A stretch of 11,900 bases of DNA from Desulfamplus sp. (GTDB lineage: Bacteria; Desulfobacterota; Desulfobacteria; Desulfobacterales; Desulfobacteraceae). The notes under the pieces were generated by a model, which searched no databases, was not told the origin of the DNA, and was given only the letters and a program-made list of their open reading frames with translations. Of the stretch, positions 7,231 to 11,900 are shown one piece after another (the first letter of the stretch is position 1; each line of letters opens with the position of its first letter). The stretch covers positions 1 to 11,900 of the forward strand of contig JADFYT010000045.1 of assembly GCA_015232935.1 (NCBI GenBank). The letters are read 5' to 3'. The translations under genes and the position numbers were made by a program.

Positions 7231-7331
7231 GATGGTCTCGTAAAAACTCCGAAACAGATATTTTTTAGAGTCATAACTATCTGATTTTGTTTATGACGCA
7301 TTTTTAAAAAATGACTTTTTACGAGACCATC
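7231..7331. repeat. 101-bp nested inverted repeat with perfect 16-bp ends (MITE-like)
   Basis: The ends GATGGTCTCGTAAAAA (7231-7246) and TTTTTACGAGACCATC (7316-7331) are perfect complements. Inside, ATTTTTTA/TAAAAAAT (7260-7267 and 7305-7312) and GTCATAA/TTATGAC (7270-7276 and 7291-7297) also pair in nested order. Size, terminal repeats and lack of coding capacity resemble a miniature inverted-repeat transposable element. No clear target duplication is visible. It ends 19 bases before the ATG of the next gene, just upstream of its ribosome-binding site, and has no T-run of a terminator. Confidence 0.7.
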
Positions 7332-7350
7332 AAAATAAGGTGGAATAAAA

Positions 7351-7767
7351 ATGGGAGCAGGCGGAACTGAGGGAGGGACAGGCAGATTTCTGCTGGGTTT
7401 TATAATGATGTGTGCAGGATTTTACATGCTTTTAAACGCAATCAGCGTAAGATCCGGATTTCATTTTGGACTTGGCATTTACAGAATGGCTTTTATGGGA
7501 TTGGCATTGAATATTACAAGCGGAATGATTCTGATTCCATTTATATTTGGCATAGGCATGATCTTTTACAACTCAAAGAACCTGATAGGGTGGGGATTGG
7601 CTACAGGTTCTCTGGCTTCACTTGTTTTTGGCGTTATATCAACATTGAGCATTGGATTCAGAAGCATGAGTGCATTTGACCTGATTGTGATTATCATCCT
7701 CTCTTTTGGCGGTCTGGGGCTTTTTTTAAGCTCTTTCAAAGAACGCAAAAGAAGTATATTCAAGTAG
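7351..7767 (+). CDS. Small integral membrane protein, family not recognised
   Basis: I do not recognise this 138-residue protein. It begins with a glycine-rich stretch (MGAGGTEGGTGRF) and has four hydrophobic segments at about residues 14-33, 50-72, 80-101 and 107-126, with short polar loops and a basic C-terminal tail (KERKRSIFK). The positive tail and loop after segment 2 suggest a cytoplasmic C-terminus. No catalytic motif or metal-binding pattern is visible. The start is supported by AAGGTGG about 7 bases upstream, outside the inverted-repeat element. It is divergent from the EPS operon and 173 bases ahead of cbiC, so it could be read separately or with cbiC. The consistent membrane pattern and good ribosome-binding site make it a real gene. 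Confidence 0.75.
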   Translation: MGAGGTEGGTGRFLLGFIMMCAGFYMLLNAISVRSGFHFGLGIYRMAFMGLALNITSGMILIPFIFGIGMIFYNSKNLIGWGLATGSLASLVFGVISTLSIGFRSMSAFDLIVIIILSFGGLGLFLSSFKERKRSIFK

Positions 7768-7775
7768 TTTAACCG

Positions 7776-7809
7776 CATAATCATTTCAATTTCATAATCA
7801 TTTCAATTT
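7776..7809. repeat. Perfect 17-bp tandem duplication
   Basis: CATAATCATTTCAATTT occurs twice head to tail (7776-7792 and 7793-7809), just after the stop of the small membrane protein gene. No function is evident; replication slippage is the simplest origin. Confidence 0.8.
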
Positions 7810-7823
7810 TATTGATGGTTAAA

Positions 7824-7909
7824 TTGACCGGTCAACAAAACATCCAGAAAGTGTCAGATCAAACAACAAACCGGTTGATAACGGAACAATAAACCGGTCG
7901 ATAAAGGAA
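7824..7909. repeat. ACCGGT-containing palindrome and direct repeats upstream of cbiC
   Basis: TTGACCGGTCAA (7824-7835) is a perfect 12-bp palindrome. Downstream, AAACCGGTTGATAACGGAA (7868-7886) and AAACCGGTCGATAAAGGAA (7891-7909) match at 17 of 19 positions with 23-base spacing. The three ACCGGT sites within the 173-base gap before cbiC could be operator-like or simple slippage products. No cobalamin-riboswitch B12 box (GCCACTG-like) is seen. Confidence 0.5.
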
Positions 7910-7940
7910 AATTTCAGTAGCATAAAAAGGAGAATCAATA

Positions 7941-8570
7941 TTGCAACCTCAGGATATAGAAAAGTTAAGTTTCAAGATTATAGATCAGGAAGCCGGAGAT
8001 CATGGATTCAAGAGCAAGGAGTGGCCAATTGTTCAAAGAATGATTCACACATCTGCTGATTTTGAGTATATAAACACGGTCAGATTCCACCCTGAAGCCA
8101 TATCTGCCGGCATGGAGGCAATAAGAAACGGCTGCACTGTTATTACAGACACCAATATGGCACGGGCAGGCATAAGAAAAAGTGAAATTTCCATGTTTGG
8201 CGGTGAGATAAAATGTCTTATTGGTGATGAGGATGTGGCCCGGAGGGCAAAACAGGAGGGAATTACAAGGGCTCTGGCTGCTGTGGATAAATCTGCCCTG
8301 ATAACAGGCAGCGATACAAACAGAAACATCATCTACGTTGTTGGCAATGCTCCTACGGCTCTCCTTCGTATTATCGAGCTTTTAAAGGAAGGCAGGATAA
8401 AACCCGCACTCATAATCGGTCTGCCCGTGGGATTTGTAAATGCTGCTGAATCAAAAGATGAATTGATGAGACTTGACTGGCCGTATATCTCCAACACTGG
8501 CAGAAAAGGGGGGTCCAACCTTGCTGCAAGCGTTGTAAATGCACTGGCCATAATGGCATCTGAAAGTTGA
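7941..8570 (+). CDS. cbiC: Cobalt-precorrin-8 methylmutase CbiC
   Basis: This 209-residue cytoplasmic enzyme moves a methyl group from C-11 to C-12 of the corrin ring, converting (cobalt-)precorrin-8 to (hydrogeno)cobyrinate in cobalamin synthesis. Family landmarks are RMIHTSADFEY with the catalytic-type His at residue 36, NGCTVITDTNMARAGI, the central GNAPTALLRIIEL, the IIGLPVGFVNAAESK segment and the C-terminal SNTGRKGGSNLAASVVNAL. Length is normal for CbiC/CobH, and the substrate form (anaerobic CbiC rather than aerobic CobH) is inferred from the likely anaerobic host. The start is TTG, supported by AAGGAG 8 bases upstream. No other cobalamin gene is in the window, so the gene is isolated from its pathway here or lies at the edge of a dispersed set. 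Confidence 0.95.
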   Translation: MQPQDIEKLSFKIIDQEAGDHGFKSKEWPIVQRMIHTSADFEYINTVRFHPEAISAGMEAIRNGCTVITDTNMARAGIRKSEISMFGGEIKCLIGDEDVARRAKQEGITRALAAVDKSALITGSDTNRNIIYVVGNAPTALLRIIELLKEGRIKPALIIGLPVGFVNAAESKDELMRLDWPYISNTGRKGGSNLAASVVNALAIMASES

Positions 8571-8600
8571 ATATACAAACAGCATTTCAAGCGGAGTAGC

Positions 8601-8643
8601 CGGAGTACTTTTTATGGACATATGGAGTATTTTTTATGGGCAT
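8601..8643 (+). repeat. Duplicated ribosome-binding-site/start cassette
   Basis: Bases 8601-8621 and 8623-8643 match at 18 of 21 positions (period 22). Each copy carries GGAGTA, a T-run and ATGG, that is a ribosome-binding site plus start codon. The second copy starts the M48 gene at 8636. The first starts at 8614 in another frame and opens a 22-codon reading frame that ends at TAA 8680-8682, overlapping the M48 start. Confidence 0.65.
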
Positions 8644-10294
8644 GAAAAAAATTATAAATATGGCCATGTGTATGGTCAATAAATTCATCAAGGTAGTTAC
8701 TGTCATGGCTATCAGTGCGGGTATATCAGGAATTACAGGTATATCCGGATTTTTCTGCAATAGTGCCTTTGCAATATCAATCTCGAAAGAAAAGGAGATT
8801 GCAGTTGAGTTCATGGATGCAATTGACAGGCAGGATAAACTTGTAAAAGATCCAATGGCACTTGCATTGATTTCTGAAATAGGAGAACAGATCCTCAAGG
8901 TGCTTCCCCCCCAGCCTTTCAGGTACTCTTTTTATATTATGGATGAAGATCAATTTAACGCTTTTGCCGGTCCTGGATCAAATATATTTGTTCACAGGGG
9001 GTTGATAACCGCACTTGATAATGTAGATGAACTTGCTGGCATTATCGGCCACGAGATTGCCCACTCATCATGTCGGCATATCTCTCAAATGGTGGATCAA
9101 TCCAAAATCATGACTATCGGTACTCTTGCCGGAGTGCTGGCAGGTGTTCTGGTTGGAGCCACAGGCGGCGGAGGCGAAGGCGATCTTGGTCAGGCCGTGT
9201 TGATAGGTTCTGTTGCAGCAAGTCATACCGCCATGCTTTCCTACAGTCGGGAGCATGAAACAGAAGCTGACCAGAAGGGGCTTGTCTATCTGAGCCAGAC
9301 CGGTTTCAATCCATATGGCCTTCTTACCGGTCTTGAAAAAATCAGAAGCAGGGACTGGTTTGGAACAGAAAGTATCCCGGACTATCTAAAAACCCATCCC
9401 GGATCGACTGAACGAATTGTGCAGATTCAGTCCTGGATTGAAGGGCAAGGCAAAGAAGAGGTCAAGCAAAACAGCAACAAAAAGAATGATAGCAAAGAAC
9501 AAAAAGGTATTCTGAAAGATACAGGCAAAAAAGCAGATATCCCGAAAGATGCCGCAGATAAAGCAGATGGTGCAAGGAGGACAGATGGCGGCGAGAGAAG
9601 GAGAACAGATGGCGGCGAGAGAACTGATGGCAGGAAAAACACAATTGACCCTTTCAGGTTTGAGATGGTCAAATATCGTCTTGCAGGCATGTACGGAAAT
9701 GAGGATGAATCTGAAAAACTTTTGATAGCTGCACTTGAAAAAGACCCGGATAACAGTGCTGCCCGCTATGGAATGGCACTTTTGATGGAGAGAAAGAGCC
9801 GTTTTAAAGAGTCGATAGATCAACTTCGACAGGCTCTTGAGACCAGAGCCTTTGATCCCTATATCCTTTTAGCAATGGGCAAGGTCAACATCATGGCCGG
9901 AGAGCCGCGAAAAGCATTTGAAATAATGCAGGGGCTTGAAAATATACCTGAAGTTGAGATCGAGGCATCGTTTTATATATCACAGGCAATGATAATGACC
10001 GGAAAATCCGACATGGCAGAAAAAGGATTTGAAAAGGTGATTGACGCTGCTGCGGATATTTTCCCCAAAGCCTATTACCATCTTGCACAGATCAAGGGCG
10101 AGCGTGGAGAGACAGCTCTTTCGCACTACTATCTGGGACTCTATTACTATGAGATGAAAAACATGAAGAGTGCAAGGTTCCATCTTTTAAAAAGTCTTGA
10201 AACTCTTTCCGAGGCAGATAAAAAGAGACGTGCCCAGTCAGTACTGATCAAAAGTGAAATAAGGCAGAAGGATATGAAGAGGAATAAAAGATAG
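8636..10294 (+). CDS. Secreted M48 zinc metalloprotease with C-terminal TPR region (BepA/YfgC-like)
   Basis: This 552-residue protein is probably a periplasmic protease/chaperone for outer-membrane assembly quality control. An N-terminal signal sequence (hydrophobic to about residue 44, cleavage near SAFA46) precedes the M48 domain (about 50-265). HEIAH (H139, E140, H143) binds zinc and carries the catalytic Glu; EHETEAD provides the third ligand E210; THPGSTERI contains H254, at the position of the regulatory His in E. coli BepA. The Gly-rich segment before the third ligand (about 163-182) is typical of the family. A charged low-complexity linker (about 270-340) with a repeated RRTDGGER leads into helical TPR-like repeats (about 345-540). 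BepA itself is about 490 residues; most of the excess is the linker. The ATG has GGAG 8 bases upstream. It follows cbiC by 65 bases without an obvious functional link. Confidence 0.92.
   Translation: MGMKKIINMAMCMVNKFIKVVTVMAISAGISGITGISGFFCNSAFAISISKEKEIAVEFMDAIDRQDKLVKDPMALALISEIGEQILKVLPPQPFRYSFYIMDEDQFNAFAGPGSNIFVHRGLITALDNVDELAGIIGHEIAHSSCRHISQMVDQSKIMTIGTLAGVLAGVLVGATGGGGEGDLGQAVLIGSVAASHTAMLSYSREHETEADQKGLVYLSQTGFNPYGLLTGLEKIRSRDWFGTESIPDYLKTHPGSTERIVQIQSWIEGQGKEEVKQNSNKKNDSKEQKGILKDTGKKADIPKDAADKADGARRTDGGERRRTDGGERTDGRKNTIDPFRFEMVKYRLAGMYGNEDESEKLLIAALEKDPDNSAARYGMALLMERKSRFKESIDQLRQALETRAFDPYILLAMGKVNIMAGEPRKAFEIMQGLENIPEVEIEASFYISQAMIMTGKSDMAEKGFEKVIDAAADIFPKAYYHLAQIKGERGETALSHYYLGLYYYEMKNMKSARFHLLKSLETLSEADKKRRAQSVLIKSEIRQKDMKRNKR
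9574..9622 (+). repeat. Two 24-bp in-frame repeats in the M48 protein linker
   Basis: ACAGATGGCGGCGAGAGA occurs at 9581-9598 and again at 9605-9622, within a 24-base unit coding RRTDGGER, followed by a partial third unit (TDGRK). It lies in the linker between protease and TPR regions and is likely prone to slippage. Confidence 0.8.
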
Positions 10295-10424
10295 AAGTTC
10301 CCTCTCCATTAGAGAAGAAGGAACTTAATTAGTACCTTTACCCCCCTGATTTATGTCAAGAAAATAAAAACAGGGGGAGAGGATTGAGTGGGTTCCGGTT
10401 CCCGTGCCAGAGGAGAAGGAACTT
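10295..10424. repeat. Palindromic repeats between convergent genes
   Basis: A hairpin-forming unit occurs twice in direct orientation: 10297-10326 (GTTCCC...GGAACTT) and 10398-10424 (GTTCCC...GGAACTT), alike apart from a 3-base gap and a few changes. Between them CCCCCTG (10342-10348) pairs with CAGGGGG (10371-10377) over a 22-base loop. None is followed by a clear T-run on either strand, so they resemble REP-type palindromic units more than classic terminators, though they may still block transcription between the convergent genes. Confidence 0.5.
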
Positions 10425-10438
10425 CATGGGAAATAAAT

Positions 10439-10530
10439 TGAGTATAGCCTTTTTATGTTTCATGGCTGCAGGGGGTGAAGCGTCGCTACGCCCCCAATAC
10501 TATGAATAAACCGCAAAAAGGCGAAACTCA
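10439..10530. repeat. 92-bp imperfect inverted repeat with internal hairpin
   Basis: TGAGT (10439-10443) and GCCTTTTT (10447-10454) pair with AAAAAGGC (10515-10522) and ACTCA (10526-10530). In the centre GGGGG (10471-10475) and CCCCC (10491-10495) close a further stem over GCG/CGC-rich sequence. The cruciform layout suggests a small mobile palindromic element or a bidirectional terminator for the convergent M48 and transporter genes. The rest of the 244-base intergenic region shows no gene. Confidence 0.5.
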
Positions 10531-10538
10531 TATAAATT

Positions 10539-11900
10539 CTACTTTACCAGGGTAATGGGCATTCCCATAATTGGCCAGATAAAACATACGGCAAGTGCAA
10601 CCGCAGCCATCAGAATAATACTTGTCGGAACGCCATGCATGAAAAACTCACCTGTAGTAAACTGCTTTGAATCGTAGGCAATGGCATTTGGGGCTGCACC
10701 GACAAGAAGCAGGAACGGCATGCCTGCTGTAACCAAAGATGCGAACAGGATAACCTCTCCGCTTACCCCAAGATACGGAGCAATTACCAGTGCGACCGGC
10801 AGCGATATGGCAATTGCCGCCACGTTCATGATAAAGTTGGTCATAAGCATGACAAAGAAGGCAATTCCCATTACAAACACAAACCAGTGAGCATCCTTGA
10901 ACAATGCAAGCCAGTTGATGGCCATCCACTGTGCGGCTCCGGTCTCCCAAAGGCAAAAACCTATACTCATGGCACCCGCAAACAGAAGAATGATGTTCCA
11001 GGGAATATCCTCAAGATCATCAATCGTGAGAATTCCGGTGATAAAGAACAAAATGGTTGATATAAGCATCACAGCGGTCTTGTTTGGTGCTTTAAACCCT
11101 GGAATATATGCACTCATGATGGCAAAGGAGGCAAGAGCTATAATTACCGATCCTACAATAGCTGCGGCCACAATCTCGTTTCTGGTTACACCTCCAAGTT
11201 CGTTGTAGAGTGTCTTGGCTCTCTCCCTGAGTCCTGGAATGCTCTTTTTTTCAGGCTTCATGGCAATCATGAAATATGCCCACAAGGCTATAACCATTAT
11301 TACTCCCACAGGGAGCATATAGTAGGTCAGTTCAAAAAAACCGACTTCCTTTCCCGCGATATCCCTGTAAAAACCAAGAGCAACAGCACCACGGGCGGCA
11401 CCCAGCAGCGTAATAATAGAGCCTGCTCCTGCAACATATGCCATACCCATAAAAAGGCCCTTGCCGAACTTGCTTGGTTTATGACCCTCTCCATACAGAG
11501 AATAGATAGCCATCAGAAGCGGATATATTGTTGCGGCGACCGCGGTATGTGCCATAAACAGAGTCAAAAAAGCCACTACCACAAAGCATCCAAGATAGAT
11601 CATGCTTGTTTTCTCGCCTACGATGGCAAGCATTTTATAGGCAAGTCTTTTTGTAAGACCAGTTTTTGTAAATACAAGCCCTATAACAATGGAGCCAAAT
11701 ATAAACATTACCGAAGGATCCATGAAATCCTTGAAAGCTACATTTGCCGGTCTGATTAAAAACAGCGTCTGCACAACACCAATGGCAAGACTTGTTACCC
11801 CAATGGGGATAACTTCAAATACCCACCAGGTTCCGGCAAGAAGAAACAGTGCGATGGCACCTTTTCCTTGAGGACTCAATACAAAATGTTTACCCATCGG
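10539..11900 (-). CDS. DASS/SLC13-family anion transporter, probably incomplete at its N-terminus
   Basis: This inner-membrane carrier of the divalent anion/sodium symporter type would import an anion such as a dicarboxylate, sulfate or related compound. The visible 452 residues are almost continuous hydrophobic segments (about 11). Family landmarks are LSPQGKGAIALFLLAGTWW and VFEVIPIGVTSLAIG at the N-terminal side, GSIITLLGAARG in the first half, and VGAAPNAIAY in the second. The two SNT signatures that shape the sodium and substrate sites are altered: AHT at residues 116-118 and MNV at 357-359. Numbering is from the ATG at 11897, but the frame is open to the window edge, no ribosome-binding site is visible and family members usually have another helix before this point. 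I therefore treat the 5' end as missing. It converges on the M48 gene; the substrate is not predictable. Confidence 0.85.
   Translation of the reverse strand, partial: PMGKHFVLSPQGKGAIALFLLAGTWWVFEVIPIGVTSLAIGVVQTLFLIRPANVAFKDFMDPSVMFIFGSIVIGLVFTKTGLTKRLAYKMLAIVGEKTSMIYLGCFVVVAFLTLFMAHTAVAATIYPLLMAIYSLYGEGHKPSKFGKGLFMGMAYVAGAGSIITLLGAARGAVALGFYRDIAGKEVGFFELTYYMLPVGVIMVIALWAYFMIAMKPEKKSIPGLRERAKTLYNELGGVTRNEIVAAAIVGSVIIALASFAIMSAYIPGFKAPNKTAVMLISTILFFITGILTIDDLEDIPWNIILLFAGAMSIGFCLWETGAAQWMAINWLALFKDAHWFVFVMGIAFFVMLMTNFIMNVAAIAISLPVALVIAPYLGVSGEVILFASLVTAGMPFLLLVGAAPNAIAYDSKQFTTGEFFMHGVPTSIILMAAVALAVCFIWPIMGMPITLVK

Noticed and set aside
7768..7940. Cobalamin riboswitch upstream of cbiC
   Set aside because: No B12-box-like GCCACTG or the expected long paired leader is visible, and the gap is short and repeat-rich.
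9386..9823. Minus-strand open frames opposite the M48 gene linker and TPR region
   Set aside because: They are antisense shadows of a low-complexity coding stretch, Cys/Phe/Ser-rich with no recognisable domain and no ribosome-binding support.

Overview
The window reads as chromosomal DNA from an anaerobic Gram-negative bacterium. A deltaproteobacterium, possibly of the Desulfobacterales type, fits best. This is an inference from an XrtA/PEP-CTERM-style exopolysaccharide (EPS) locus, a cobalamin-pathway CbiC, moderately AT-rich DNA and many short dispersed repeats; no rRNA or other firm taxonomic marker is present.

Bases 7051 to 127 (minus strand) form a five-gene EPS assembly and export operon. 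Transcription order is: chain-length determinant (PCP, 5378-7051), separate tyrosine autokinase (BY-kinase, 4083-5282), polyprenyl-phosphate glycosylphosphotransferase that starts the repeat unit (2567-3982), short periplasmic/outer-membrane polysaccharide export protein (OPX, 1766-2368), and a large outer-membrane beta-barrel (127-1704). Together they cover initiation on the lipid carrier, chain-length control, phosphorylation-based regulation and outer-membrane export. The OPX protein ends right after one SLBB domain, with no Wza-like membrane helix, and the barrel gene follows it directly. This matches the two-part (barrel plus periplasmic OPX) translocons described for myxobacterial pathways.

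Bases 7052-7350 are a divergent intergenic region. It holds a candidate promoter for the EPS operon and a 101-bp nested inverted repeat with perfect 16-bp ends (MITE-like).

Bases 7351-10294 (plus strand) carry three genes that look functionally unrelated: an unrecognised four-helix membrane protein, cobalt-precorrin-8 methylmutase (cbiC, TTG start), and a secreted M48 zinc metalloprotease with C-terminal TPR-like repeats (BepA-like). Bases 10295-10538 separate convergent genes and contain several hairpins and repeats. Bases 10539-11900 (minus strand) hold a DASS/SLC13-type anion transporter that probably runs off the right edge.

The least expected features are: related repeats in opposite orientation on both sides of the OPX-barrel gene pair; a natural Lys-to-Arg change in the BY-kinase Walker A motif; a duplicated ribosome-binding-site/start cassette before the M48 gene; and a transporter whose two SNT signatures are both altered.
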